NCBI GenBank assembly: GCA_032881465.1
Contig: CP126168.1
Coordinates: 310,001 to 374,000 of the forward strand
Source: Parvibaculaceae bacterium PLY_AMNH_Bact1
GTDB taxonomy: Bacteria > Pseudomonadota > Alphaproteobacteria > Parvibaculales > Parvibaculaceae
Direction: 5' to 3'
DNA length: 64,000 bases
This document shows positions 8,773 through 16,896 of the stretch, in pieces. The position numbers and the translations under genes are program-made. Every line of letters starts with the position of its first letter. Within the stretch, counting starts at the first letter, position 1. Below the pieces are notes generated by a model. That model was not told the origin of the DNA, did not search any database, and was given only the letters and a program-made list of their open reading frames with translations.

Positions 8773-9476
8773 ACGCGTCGTCCGTCGGTAGGAGGTAATC
8801 TACTATCATCTAAAGTGGAGCGGAGTTTACCCAGGGCAAGTCTCAGCCTCGATTTCACGGTACCGAGCGGGATATTCAGATGCTCGGCAATGCGCCCATG
8901 AGACATGTCGTCAAAGAACGATAGTTTCAGGATCGCTTTTTGGTCTTCAGAGAGATGTTTCATGGCTTCAAGAAGCTGCATCTCTGATTGTTTCTGCTCG
9001 ATCACACTATCTGCCGCTTCTTCCGGTTCAGGGATCAGGCTCGGGTCATTCGGGTCCAGCTCAGGGCGGTTTTCACGCCGAAAAGCGTCAATGCGCTGAT
9101 TACGGGCAATTCGGAAGATCCAGGTCGATGGCGCGGACTTGGAGGCATCGAACTGGCTGGCTTTCCGCCACACCTTGATCATTGTTTCCTGTGTGAGCTC
9201 TTCAGCCTGTCCTGCCTGGCATCCAAGGCGCATGACATATGCCTTCACACGCGGACCGAAATAGGAGAACAGGGACTGGAAGGCTTTTTTGTCCTGATGC
9301 GCGCCTACCGCCCGCAGGCACGCCGCATGGTCGTCAATGTCATACTCTTCCAATAGCGCATCGGCCATATTTTGGTCGGTGTCTCCCAAGGGCAGGGGGG
9401 CGTCCGTATTGACCACCACCAAGCGCAGTCTAGCGCCCTCTTGAGGGGAACCCGAAATATTATCATGCATGCTCAT
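8769..9476 (-). CDS. rpoE: ECF sigma factor RpoE (ECF11 group, singlet-oxygen response)
   Basis: Alternative sigma factor with region 2 (AEELTQETMIKVWRKA, then FRIARNQRIDAFRR) and region 4 (ISHGRIAEHL-like helix-turn-helix, IPLGTVKSRLRLAL). It is paired with chrR through an ATGA overlap. The start is uncertain. The ATG at 9476 sits 6 nt after an excellent RpoE -10 box, so it would be nearly leaderless. An internal ATG at 9368 has a GGGAGA site and gives 199 aa, closer to the family's length. I list the longest form. An RpoE-type promoter at 9511-9482 implies autoregulation. Confidence 0.92.
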   Translation of the reverse strand: MSMHDNISGSPQEGARLRLVVVNTDAPLPLGDTDQNMADALLEEYDIDDHAACLRAVGAHQDKKAFQSLFSYFGPRVKAYVMRLGCQAGQAEELTQETMIKVWRKASQFDASKSAPSTWIFRIARNQRIDAFRRENRPELDPNDPSLIPEPEEAADSVIEQKQSEMQLLEAMKHLSEDQKAILKLSFFDDMSHGRIAEHLNIPLGTVKSRLRLALGKLRSTLDDSRLPPTDGRRV

Positions 9477-9481
9477 AATAC

Positions 9482-9511
9482 GTCTTACGTGCCAAAAGGG
9501 GGGATGGATCA
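9482..9511 (-). promoter_or_regulatory. RpoE-dependent promoter of rpoE-chrR
   Basis: On the minus strand, TGATCC (9511-9506), an 18-nt spacer and TAAGAC (9487-9482). This matches the known Rhodobacter RpoE consensus at both elements. Transcription should start near 9476. Confidence 0.85.
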
Positions 9512-9533
9512 GTATGTTTTTGGTGATTTTTCC

Positions 9534-9563
9534 TGATCTAACCCAGTGTTTCAGCCGTATTCA
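9534..9563 (+). promoter_or_regulatory. RpoE-type promoter of the COG2907-DUF1365 pair
   Basis: TGATCT (9534-9539), an 18-nt spacer and TATTCA (9558-9563) on the plus strand, divergent from the rpoE promoter. The predicted transcript would begin near 9570, about 20 nt before the TTG at 9592. The -10 box is weaker than in the other two sites. Confidence 0.7.
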
Positions 9564-9591
9564 AATAAACACACAGAAAAAGGCTGGTCAT

Positions 9592-10944
9592 TTGCCCTAC
9601 GAAGCGCATCTCCCCAAAACACGAAAAAAAATCGCCATAATCGGGTCTGGAATTGCGGGCATGTCCGCGGCTTGGTTGTTGAACAAGGACAATGACATCA
9701 CAGTATTTGAGGCCGGTGACCATATTGGAGGACACTCAAATACGGTTGATGCGGGTGAGGGTGAAAAACCACTCCCGGTCGACACCGGCTTCATCGTCTA
9801 CAACGAGCAGAACTATCCAAACTTGGTGGCGCTATTTGACCATTTGAATGTACCAACCAAGCCGTCGGACATGTCGTTTGCGGCCTCAATTGACAAAGGT
9901 CGTTTTGAATATAGCGGCACTGGGTTGAATGGCCTGCTCGCGCAGCGCAGCAATCTGGTAAGCCCCCGTTTTTGGGCCATGATGTCCGATATTGTCCGCT
10001 TCTATAAGACAGCACCGACCCTCGATGGCGCAGCGTCCTCTGCCGATATCTCGCTGGGTGACTATTTGCGCGAGAACAATTATTCAGACGCGTTCATTCG
10101 CGATCACATCTTGCCCATGGGGGCGGCGATCTGGTCGACGACCGTCAATGATATGCTGGACTATCCTCTGGCGACTTTTGTGCGGTTCTTTGAGAGCCAT
10201 GGACTTCTCAAATTCAAAGATCGCCCCAAATGGCGCACGGTCGATGGTGGCAGCCGAGAATATGTGAAACGACTGACAGCTTCCTATCAAGATAAAATCA
10301 GGCATGAAGGTGTGGTCGCTGTCACCCGGACACTCGATGGTGTTGAGGTGAAGACAGCAGCAGGTGGGCAACACTTGTTTGATGATGTTGTCTTGGCCAC
10401 CCACGCCGATGATGCATTGACGCTCCTATCAAATCCCAGCCAGGGCGAACAGCGGCTACTCGGCGCCTTTGACTACACAGACAATGATACTTACCTGCAT
10501 ACTGACGAGCGCCTCATGCCAAAGCGCCGTCGTGCCTGGTCAAGCTGGAACTACATTGATGACGGTGCGGCTGACGCAGGCAAGCAGCTAACGCTTTCAT
10601 ACTGGATGAATAGACTTCAGAGCATTGACGAAAACCACCCGCTCTTTGTTACGCTGAACCCTCACGTCGCGCCCCGTGAAGAGACTATCATTCGGAAATT
10701 TTCCTATCAGCATCCGCTCTTCAATCGTGCAGCTATCGCGGCGCAGAAGGAGCTGTGGCAGCTTCAGGGCCGCGACCGGGTATGGTATTGTGGTTCTTAC
10801 TTTGGCTACGGGTTTCACGAGGATGCCTTGGAAGCGGGGCTGGCAGTGGCTGAGCAGCTTTCCGGCACGCTTCGCCCCTGGAATGTGGCGTCAAACAGCT
10901 CGCGCGTTAACACAGAGGTGGTGCTGCCATTGGCAGCTGACTGA
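9592..10944 (+). CDS. FAD/NAD(P)-binding amine-oxidase-like protein (COG2907)
   Basis: Flavoprotein of about 450 aa. The N-terminus has the dinucleotide-binding motif GSGIAGMSAAWLL followed by FEAGDHIGGHSNTV, the usual amine oxidase / phytoene desaturase opening. The C-terminus has the flavin-contacting GYGFHEDALEAGLAVAEQL. The reaction is unknown. COG2907 genes are a core part of the RpoE-ChrR singlet-oxygen regulon, where they may act on membrane lipids. I chose TTG 9592 (AGG site 10 nt upstream) because an earlier ATG at 9514 would lie upstream of the predicted transcription start. Five bases separate it from the DUF1365 gene. Confidence 0.85.
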   Translation: MPYEAHLPKTRKKIAIIGSGIAGMSAAWLLNKDNDITVFEAGDHIGGHSNTVDAGEGEKPLPVDTGFIVYNEQNYPNLVALFDHLNVPTKPSDMSFAASIDKGRFEYSGTGLNGLLAQRSNLVSPRFWAMMSDIVRFYKTAPTLDGAASSADISLGDYLRENNYSDAFIRDHILPMGAAIWSTTVNDMLDYPLATFVRFFESHGLLKFKDRPKWRTVDGGSREYVKRLTASYQDKIRHEGVVAVTRTLDGVEVKTAAGGQHLFDDVVLATHADDALTLLSNPSQGEQRLLGAFDYTDNDTYLHTDERLMPKRRRAWSSWNYIDDGAADAGKQLTLSYWMNRLQSIDENHPLFVTLNPHVAPREETIIRKFSYQHPLFNRAAIAAQKELWQLQGRDRVWYCGSYFGYGFHEDALEAGLAVAEQLSGTLRPWNVASNSSRVNTEVVLPLAAD

Positions 10945-10949
10945 CATCC

Positions 10950-11744
10950 ATGTTCTCAAGCCTTTACAAAGGATTTGTTGATCACGCCAGGCGCCGCCCA
11001 GCGCGGCACACCTTGCGCTATCGGGTCTTCTCACTTCTGCTCGATCTGGATGAGCTTGATGAGATCAATCGGACCAGTCGCGTCTTTGGTATCAACCGCT
11101 GGGCACTCTTGTCCTTCTGGGAAAAGGATCATGGAGCCGGAGAAGACAGCAACTTGAAAGCCTGGGTGGCAGAACATGTCACCAAAGCAGGTTTCAGTGC
11201 GACAGGCATGCGTGTCCGCGTACTCTGTTATCCGCGCATCCTCGGCTACGTCTTCAACCCGTTGACGGTCTACTATTGCTATGACCCAAACGGCGTGTTG
11301 ATGGTGACCCTGCACGAGGTGCACAACACGTTTGATGAGAAACACACATATGTCCTGCCTGCGCCTGTCGATAAACGTGGCCGGGTTCGCCAGGAGATTG
11401 AGAAACGCATGTATGTCTCCCCCTTCACAGAGATGGAAGGGCATTACCAGTTTGATCTCTGTCCACCCGACGAACATGTTCGGGTCTTTATCGGTTTGAG
11501 TGATGCGGAAGGACCGCTGCTGTCAGCGTCATTTGAAGGCGAGCGCGAACCTTGGAGCGACAGGGCGCTGCTTCTCACATTCCTGCAATACCCCCTGATG
11601 ACGCTTAAAGTCACCGTGGGCATCCACTATGAGGCGTTGAAGCTGTGGTGGAAAAAGGTACCGATCATTCGCCATGAGCCGGCGAAGGAACGCATCACTG
11701 CGACACACACATCGATCAAGATCGGGTCAGAAGCAGCGGACTGA
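10950..11744 (+). CDS. DUF1365 family protein (COG3496)
   Basis: 264-aa protein of unknown reaction. It begins with the family's HARRRP-type segment and YRVFSLLLDLDEL and has the conserved FNPLTVYYCYD region near residue 100. DUF1365 genes almost always follow a COG2907 oxidoreductase, often with a cyclopropane fatty acid synthase, so a shared role in lipid modification after singlet-oxygen damage is inferred. No cfa-like gene follows here. It is co-transcribed with the upstream gene under the RpoE-type promoter. Confidence 0.88.
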   Translation: MFSSLYKGFVDHARRRPARHTLRYRVFSLLLDLDELDEINRTSRVFGINRWALLSFWEKDHGAGEDSNLKAWVAEHVTKAGFSATGMRVRVLCYPRILGYVFNPLTVYYCYDPNGVLMVTLHEVHNTFDEKHTYVLPAPVDKRGRVRQEIEKRMYVSPFTEMEGHYQFDLCPPDEHVRVFIGLSDAEGPLLSASFEGEREPWSDRALLLTFLQYPLMTLKVTVGIHYEALKLWWKKVPIIRHEPAKERITATHTSIKIGSEAAD

Positions 11745-11756
11745 CTTGGATTGTGT

Positions 11757-12191
11757 TCAAGCAGCAAGAGCAATCTTGTTGCGGATCGACGACAGGGCCC
11801 ATCCGATGACCGGGAAATGCTCATAGAACTCCCGCGCCGCATCCCAGTGATCGAAATGTGAGACCACCTGACCATTGGCGTTAAACTGCACCCGGCTCAT
11901 GCCTTCAAAAGACCATGGCTTTTTGCGCAGGGTTGAATGCAAACGCCAGTAGAGCATGCCGGTGTCGCCTGAGGGTGCGCTTGAGATGGCGCTATGGAGG
12001 ATCTCGAAACGCACATCACCGACTGTGTCGAACATGTGGACGAAAATCTCAGCCATCTTGTCGGCGCCGGTTACGTCGTTGAAAGGATCGCGAAAGTGGA
12101 CGTCGGGCATCACATAGTCGGGCAGAGTTTCAAGGCTCTCCCTGCTAAGCGATCCCATAAAGCGGGCATATTTTTCAAGGGGGGTGGTCAT
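11757..12191 (-). CDS. SnoaL/NTF2-like protein
   Basis: 144-aa single-domain protein with the cone-shaped NTF2 fold signature: an N-terminal helix with LEKYARFM, FRDPFNDVTG near residue 35, and a C-terminal FDHWDAAREFYEHFPVIGW. Such proteins bind small hydrophobic ligands or act as isomerases; the ligand is not evident. It is the last gene of a three-gene minus-strand unit (DUF6134, SDR, SnoaL), and its ATG overlaps the SDR stop by four bases. Genes of this kind are often found in the RpoE singlet-oxygen regulon. Confidence 0.82.
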   Translation of the reverse strand: MTTPLEKYARFMGSLSRESLETLPDYVMPDVHFRDPFNDVTGADKMAEIFVHMFDTVGDVRFEILHSAISSAPSGDTGMLYWRLHSTLRKKPWSFEGMSRVQFNANGQVVSHFDHWDAAREFYEHFPVIGWALSSIRNKIALAA

Positions 12192-12958
12192 GCTGTGATC
12201 ATCCGTGAAGTTACTGAAAAGAGAAGGCGGTTCGGCAGGATGCGCAGAAGCTTCATCAGAAAGGCAAAACGCCGGGGGAAGACGATCTCAAATTTTCCCG
12301 CATTTAGGCCCTGGTAGATTGTGCTGGCCGCTTCTTCTGCGGTGACAAGAAACGGCATCGGGAATTCGTTTTTGTCGGTAAGGGGTGTCTCAACAAAGCC
12401 CGGATTGATGAGGGAAAGGGAAACACCTTCCTTATCGAGTTCCGGCTTCATGGCCTCAACCATATTGATGAGCGCGGCCTTTGTGGCCCCATAGGCAGCC
12501 GATGTGGGCAGTCCCCGGTAGCCGGCAACAGAGGACACGACCGCGATCCGTCCGCTCTTTCGACCTCGGAAGACCGGTAGAAGAGCGCCGAGACCATTCA
12601 CAGTTCCCATCAGATTCGTTTCAACCAGGTGACGCACTGTATTGACGGAGAACTCCGAAGCCGACATGGCCTGATGTGTACCAGCATTTAGAACGGCGAG
12701 GCTAAGGGGCCCCAGATCTCGTTCGATTTGGGTAAGGACATTTTCATTGCCTTCAATATCGACAATATCCAGTGGATAGGAATGGATCGCGCCTATCACA
12801 TTGCTGGCGGCGACCTCCTGGGCAAGCGTGTCCAGATCCTCTGACGTGCGGGCACTTGCCGCGACGGCCCAGCCATCGGCGGCCATTTTAAGCGCGAGCG
12901 CGCGTCCAATGCCCTTGCCAGCGCCTGTAATCCAAACGGTTTTGGGAGTGTTGCTCAT
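12188..12958 (-). CDS. Short-chain dehydrogenase/reductase
   Basis: 256-aa NAD(P)-dependent oxidoreductase with the Rossmann motif TGAGKGIG at residues 11-18, NAG in VLNAGTH, and the catalytic Ser and YxxxK (SSVAGYRGLPTSAAYGATK). The C-terminal 40 residues are hydrophobic and basic, which could hold the protein at the membrane. It overlaps both neighbours by four bases, so it is translated from the same mRNA as the DUF6134 and SnoaL-like genes. Substrate unknown; a carbonyl product of oxidised lipid would fit the regulon. Confidence 0.88.
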   Translation of the reverse strand: MSNTPKTVWITGAGKGIGRALALKMAADGWAVAASARTSEDLDTLAQEVAASNVIGAIHSYPLDIVDIEGNENVLTQIERDLGPLSLAVLNAGTHQAMSASEFSVNTVRHLVETNLMGTVNGLGALLPVFRGRKSGRIAVVSSVAGYRGLPTSAAYGATKAALINMVEAMKPELDKEGVSLSLINPGFVETPLTDKNEFPMPFLVTAEEAASTIYQGLNAGKFEIVFPRRFAFLMKLLRILPNRLLFSVTSRMITA

Positions 12959-13689
12959 CGTGTGGCCTCAAGCGAGGCGGTGGCGACACATTGGCGGCAA
13001 CGCAGCTCAATCAACGAGCCATCATCACCGGGGAACTGCATGGCCACCCAGCGGCCATCAGCGTCGTACCAGACTTCGTTCTGGATCGCGCCTTCATATT
13101 TGTAGCGCGTGGCTTCCACCATGCCGGCATTGGTGGCGACACGTTCTGTGCCGAGCGGCACAAGCCGTACATCGTTCACCTTGCCGGTGATTGTATTCAT
13201 CAACTGAGTGCTGCCAATGACGCCGGAGTTCCAATGGTTGGTCGGGTAGATGCCCATCGTGGCGGTTTGTGGGCCGTTTGGACCATCAATCTTTAGGGCG
13301 TTATCTGTGGCGGAGGCTTCCACTTCTGAGATGTCACCATTCCGGTTGGTGGTCGCGCTCAGGGCAACGAGCTTGCCGTCTTCCCAAAGCGCCTCTGATT
13401 GATATTGCAGCTCAAACAGTTTGACGAAGAGGAGACCAATTTCCATTTCGAAACTGCTCGTGACCTTCAGGCCATCGGCTTCATCGCTAAATGTCACATT
13501 GTGGGAGCCGATGCGTGCATTGTTCCGGTAGATGTCAAAGGCAATGGAGTCGCCGTAAAGCGCCCGCGCCTGCTCGGTCATATCTGGCGTGGAGGCTGCA
13601 GCGTGAGGGGGCACACTGAACGCAGATAGACAGGCCGCCAGAGCAAGCGGCGTTAGGGGCAGGCGCGGGGTAAGGGCTGAGAGCCTCAT
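12955..13689 (-). CDS. Secreted DUF6134 family protein
   Basis: About 244 aa with a clear Sec signal peptide ending near AAAS. The mature part has alternating beta-strand pattern typical of periplasmic lipocalin-like or beta-sheet proteins, with IAFDIYRNNARIGSHNV near its start. It also contains a C-terminal CRQC pair. Function unknown. I prefer ATG 13689 because a GGAG site lies 6 nt upstream; ATG 13701 has no such site. It is the first gene after the RpoE-type promoter at 13749-13720 and is coupled to the SDR by an ATGA overlap. Confidence 0.75.
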   Translation of the reverse strand: MRLSALTPRLPLTPLALAACLSAFSVPPHAAASTPDMTEQARALYGDSIAFDIYRNNARIGSHNVTFSDEADGLKVTSSFEMEIGLLFVKLFELQYQSEALWEDGKLVALSATTNRNGDISEVEASATDNALKIDGPNGPQTATMGIYPTNHWNSGVIGSTQLMNTITGKVNDVRLVPLGTERVATNAGMVEATRYKYEGAIQNEVWYDADGRWVAMQFPGDDGSLIELRCRQCVATASLEATR

Positions 13690-13719
13690 CAAGTTCTCCA
13701 TAAGAGGATACTATTGATT

Positions 13720-13749
13720 GTTATACGGGCGAGAGGCGGGACTGGATCA
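13720..13749 (-). promoter_or_regulatory. RpoE-type promoter of the DUF6134-SDR-SnoaL unit
   Basis: On the minus strand, TGATCC (13749-13744), an 18-nt spacer and TATAAC (13725-13720), between the photolyase stop and the DUF6134 start. Spacing equals that of the two other RpoE sites in the window. Confidence 0.8.
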
Positions 13750-13759
13750 GCCGGAAACC

Positions 13760-15199
13760 TTATGGTTTTTGGGCCTTTATGGACTGAAATGCCGCAAGTG
13801 CCCGGGCCCGCGCCTGTTTCCTGTCCACGATCGGATGCGGGTAATCGTTCCCGAGCTTAAGATCTGCCTCTTCCAACACAGCCGCCGGTGCTTCCCATGG
13901 TTTGTGCAGGTATTTTTTTGGCAGGTTTTTGAGCTCAGGCGCAAAACGAGTGACATAGGCGCCGTCGGCATCAAATTTCTCACCCTGTAAGACCGGATTA
14001 AAAATACGGAAATAGGGTGCCGCATCGGCACCACAGCCTGCCGCCCATTGCCAGCTGGCCGTGTTGCTTGCCGGGTCCGCATCCACGAGCGTGTCCCAGA
14101 ACCAGGCTTCTCCCTCCCGCCAGTCGATGAGCAATTCTTTCACCAGGAAGGAGGCAACGATCATGCGCACCCGATTATGCATCCAGCCTGTCTGCCAGAG
14201 CTGCCGCATGCCTGCATCTACGATGGGAAATCCGGTAAGCCCTTTCTTCCAGCTGGCAAGCTCTGCACTTGGGCCGCGACTCCAGGGAAAACCCTCAAAC
14301 GCCGATCGCAAGGGCGTCTTGGGCAAGGAAGGGAAATGGTGCAGCAGATGATAGGAAAAGTCCCGCCAGCCTAGTTCACGCAAAAACCATTCTCCGTCGC
14401 GTGCAAGGTCTGGGTCCCGCGCCATGGCGTCCTGTGTCCGATGCCAGATGGTGCGCGGACTGATTTCGCCAAACCGCAGATGCGCCGAGAGTTTTGATGT
14501 GCCCGGCGTGTGGCCCGGATGGTCGCGCATCTCTTTGTAGGACTTAAGGCCCCCATTCAGATAAGCATCAAGCGTGCCCAAAGCCTGCGCCTCACCAGGG
14601 GTGAAAGCCTCTGCAAGGCTCGGTGTCCAATCGACGCCACTGGGGAGGAGGTCAAGCTTACCCAGATCAAGGGAACACGGTTGCTTGGGGACCGGCGTAA
14701 GCCTGTCACATCGCACCAGCGGCCCGAAGTCCACCTGCTTCAAGCAGGTCCGCCAGAAGGGCGAGAAAACCGTGTAGGGCTTGTCCTGCTGGGTCCGGAT
14801 CGTTTCTGGAGGAAAGAGAACCTGACCAGCAAACCGTTTGATCTCCACATCTGATTTGAGCCCCCAGCCGTGAAGGCCTGCTTCCCCTTTTTGAACAGAC
14901 GGATCGTAGCCATGCTGCAGGAAGACACGGGTCGCGCCCGTTTCTTGAACAAGCTCCTGTACAGCATCAATTAGGTCCCCTTTTCGCAGAATGAGCGGTG
15001 CGCCAAGTTCTTGAAGGCTATTTGCCAGAGCCTCAAGCGATCTGTGCAGCCACCAGCGCGAGGCACTTCCGAGGGCACGCCCGAATGTTTCATCAAGCAC
15101 GAACAAAGGTACAACCGGCCCTATCTCCGCTGCAGCGGTGAGCGCGGGATTGTCGCCAATACGGAGATTGTTATGAAAGAGGACGAGTGTGGCGCTCAT
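13760..15199 (-). CDS. phrB: Deoxyribodipyrimidine photo-lyase (class I CPD photolyase)
   Basis: Light-dependent repair of cyclobutane pyrimidine dimers. 479 aa, the usual length. The N-terminal antenna domain starts LVLFHNNLRIGDNPAL. The C-terminal FAD domain has ELGWRDFSYHLLHHFP, MRQLWQTGWMHNRVRM and the ADPASNTASWQWAAGCG region that lines the FAD pocket. The start at 15199 matches family N-termini; upstream in-frame sequence is not photolyase-like. Photolyase (phrA) is an RpoE target in Rhodobacter. I found only a degenerate site upstream here (TGGTCA-N16-TATATG), so direct RpoE control of this gene is unproven. Confidence 0.95.
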   Translation of the reverse strand: MSATLVLFHNNLRIGDNPALTAAAEIGPVVPLFVLDETFGRALGSASRWWLHRSLEALANSLQELGAPLILRKGDLIDAVQELVQETGATRVFLQHGYDPSVQKGEAGLHGWGLKSDVEIKRFAGQVLFPPETIRTQQDKPYTVFSPFWRTCLKQVDFGPLVRCDRLTPVPKQPCSLDLGKLDLLPSGVDWTPSLAEAFTPGEAQALGTLDAYLNGGLKSYKEMRDHPGHTPGTSKLSAHLRFGEISPRTIWHRTQDAMARDPDLARDGEWFLRELGWRDFSYHLLHHFPSLPKTPLRSAFEGFPWSRGPSAELASWKKGLTGFPIVDAGMRQLWQTGWMHNRVRMIVASFLVKELLIDWREGEAWFWDTLVDADPASNTASWQWAAGCGADAAPYFRIFNPVLQGEKFDADGAYVTRFAPELKNLPKKYLHKPWEAPAAVLEEADLKLGNDYPHPIVDRKQARARALAAFQSIKAQKP

Positions 15200-15315
15200 G
15201 ATGGGATGCGTTGATCTGCGTTGAAGGGTAGGGTGTGCGCAAGCATATAGACCGCAGCCTCTGAATGACCACCAGTCCAAGAAAAACAGAGGCACTATCA
15301 GTATTGGAGGAAGAG

Positions 15316-15846
15316 ATGAGTGACGCACCAAACATGAGTGAGCAGATAGCAGGGCAGGGCGGGATGATCCCAGCGCATGGCCTCACCGCAGCAATCCATA
15401 TTGGGGAAAGCGATCTGCCCTTCGTTGACCTGGGCGATGGAAGCAAGCTGCAATTGCTGCAGGTCGACCTCAATCAGGGCCTCTGGGTTGTGCGGACGAA
15501 ATTCGCACCGGGCTATAAGGTCGACAAACATTATCACACCGGATCAGTCTTTGCGGTGACACTGGAAGGCAGCTGGTATTACAAGGAATATCCAGACTAT
15601 GTGAACACCAAGGGCTCCTACCTCTATGAGCCGGCTCACTCCGTCCATACACTCACCGTTTCGGAAGACAATGAAGGGGAGACAGATGTCTGGTTTGCTA
15701 TTTACGGCGCCAATATCAATGTGGATGATGAGGGCAATGTAATCGGCGTGGTGGATGCACAAAGCATTCTTGCGGCCTACCAGGGCCTTTGCGAGGCGCA
15801 GGGCTTGTCATCCGACAAGGTCATTGTGCTGGGTGCGCCAACCTGA
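15316..15846 (+). CDS. Cupin protein, 2,4'-dihydroxyacetophenone dioxygenase family
   Basis: 176-aa cupin. The metal-binding strand shows HYHTGSVFAVTLEGSWYYKEY near residues 71-91, and a second histidine is in EPAHSVHTL. Family members are non-haem dioxygenase-like cupins related to the ChrR C-terminal domain; the reaction here is unknown. The ATG at 15316 is chosen for the GGAGGAAGAG site directly upstream, rather than an upstream ATG in the same frame. It is divergent from the photolyase and convergent with the aau operon's tetR. Confidence 0.8.
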   Translation: MSDAPNMSEQIAGQGGMIPAHGLTAAIHIGESDLPFVDLGDGSKLQLLQVDLNQGLWVVRTKFAPGYKVDKHYHTGSVFAVTLEGSWYYKEYPDYVNTKGSYLYEPAHSVHTLTVSEDNEGETDVWFAIYGANINVDDEGNVIGVVDAQSILAAYQGLCEAQGLSSDKVIVLGAPT

Positions 15847-15854
15847 CCGACTCA

Positions 15855-16463
15855 CTAAGCTGTTGCGGTGTCATCGGCCATCTCAAGAAGATGGAGAAGG
15901 CCGAATGCTGCCGCTTCGGCGGCTTTTGGCGGCAGAGATGTGTCGCCGATCCCTGAGAAGAACTCATTGGCTTCAGTAAGGCAGAGAATAGCATAGGCCG
16001 TTTCCCGGCATCTTGCCGGAGCAGCGGCCGGATAGGCCTTGGAAATTGTGTCGCTGATGCTGCCAATGGAGCGGTCATACCACCCCCAGACAATAGAGCG
16101 GATGTCCGGGTCCCGCTCGGCGAGCCCCCAGATTTCCCGGCCAATAACGTCATTGCCGGGAATGCGTTTATATCGGTCGCTACACAGAAACTGAATAAGG
16201 CTTGTGAGTTCTGCCTGGGATGTGGCCCCGGAAATGGCGGTGTCGACTTCAACAGCCAGTTTCTCGCCAACACGCATGACGAACGCCAGAACCAGCTGCT
16301 CCTTATTGCCAAAATAGTGACTGACCATCTGGAGCGACAGGCCCGACTGGTCGGCAATGCGTCGCATGGAGGCTTGGCCGATCCCATGCTCACGCACGCA
16401 AACCTCCATCGCATCCAAAATCTGATCGCGCCGCTCCGGCGCTTTACTCGGTCGACCCACCAT
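15855..16463 (-). CDS. TetR family regulator of the amine dehydrogenase operon
   Basis: 202-aa repressor with an N-terminal helix-turn-helix (IADQSGLSLQMVSHYFGNKEQL near residues 37-58), resembling BetI-type TetR proteins. It is the last gene of the aau operon and starts 20 bp inside the cytochrome c gene, so operon and regulator are translated together. A 28-bp palindrome over the aauB -35 box is the likely operator, which would make this a negative feedback loop released by an amine or aldehyde. The ligand is not known. Confidence 0.86.
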   Translation of the reverse strand: MVGRPSKAPERRDQILDAMEVCVREHGIGQASMRRIADQSGLSLQMVSHYFGNKEQLVLAFVMRVGEKLAVEVDTAISGATSQAELTSLIQFLCSDRYKRIPGNDVIGREIWGLAERDPDIRSIVWGWYDRSIGSISDTISKAYPAAAPARCRETAYAILCLTEANEFFSGIGDTSLPPKAAEAAAFGLLHLLEMADDTATA

Positions 16464-16896
16464 GCATGTCTTCCAAATGTCCGATTAGGGCATCGCGCGT
16501 TGAGAACACATCATCAAGGCGAACAGCGCGCATCTGTTCGACTTCTTGGCCTGTATAATCGGTGAAACTCGCCAATGTCTTGTCATCGGTGAAATTTTTG
16601 ACGATCCAATTGAGTGTGTTTGCCAACCGATCATTGGTCAGTGTCGACATGGCGGAACCTGGCACCTGCACAAGAAAGGCGCGCCCGCCCTCAACTGACA
16701 GCAGGAGAGGAAGCGTCGCCCGCATATCCGGCACCTTGCCCGGGAAGCCCCGCCCATCAGGCACATGGCACCCTTGACAGTGGATCATATAGTCCGCGCG
16801 TGCGCGTGCATCGCCCGCGAAGGCAGCACTGGTTGCCAGCGTCGTGCCGAGCAAGATGCCGGCGAGCTGCATGAGAAATGTTCTAAGCGTCGTCAT
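16444..16896 (-). CDS. Periplasmic monohaem c-type cytochrome of the amine dehydrogenase operon
   Basis: 150-aa exported cytochrome with a signal peptide (LLGTTLATSAAFA) and one haem site CQGCH just after it. A possible axial Met is in the GSAMSTL segment. The start at 16896 is inside the end of the aauA gene (14-bp overlap). In the aau cluster of Alcaligenes faecalis the gene after aauA (orf-2) also encodes a monohaem cytochrome, so this one probably takes electrons from the dehydrogenase. A role in cofactor maturation is less likely because MauG-type proteins carry two haems. Confidence 0.85.
   Translation of the reverse strand: MTTLRTFLMQLAGILLGTTLATSAAFAGDARARADYMIHCQGCHVPDGRGFPGKVPDMRATLPLLLSVEGGRAFLVQVPGSAMSTLTNDRLANTLNWIVKNFTDDKTLASFTDYTGQEVEQMRAVRLDDVFSTRDALIGHLEDMHGGSTE

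Noticed and set aside
15200-15315. RpoE promoter for the photolyase or the divergent cupin gene
   Set aside because: The best matches (TGGTCA-N16-TATATG on minus, TGATCT-N18-TGCGCA on plus) have poor boxes or the wrong spacing compared with the three accepted sites.
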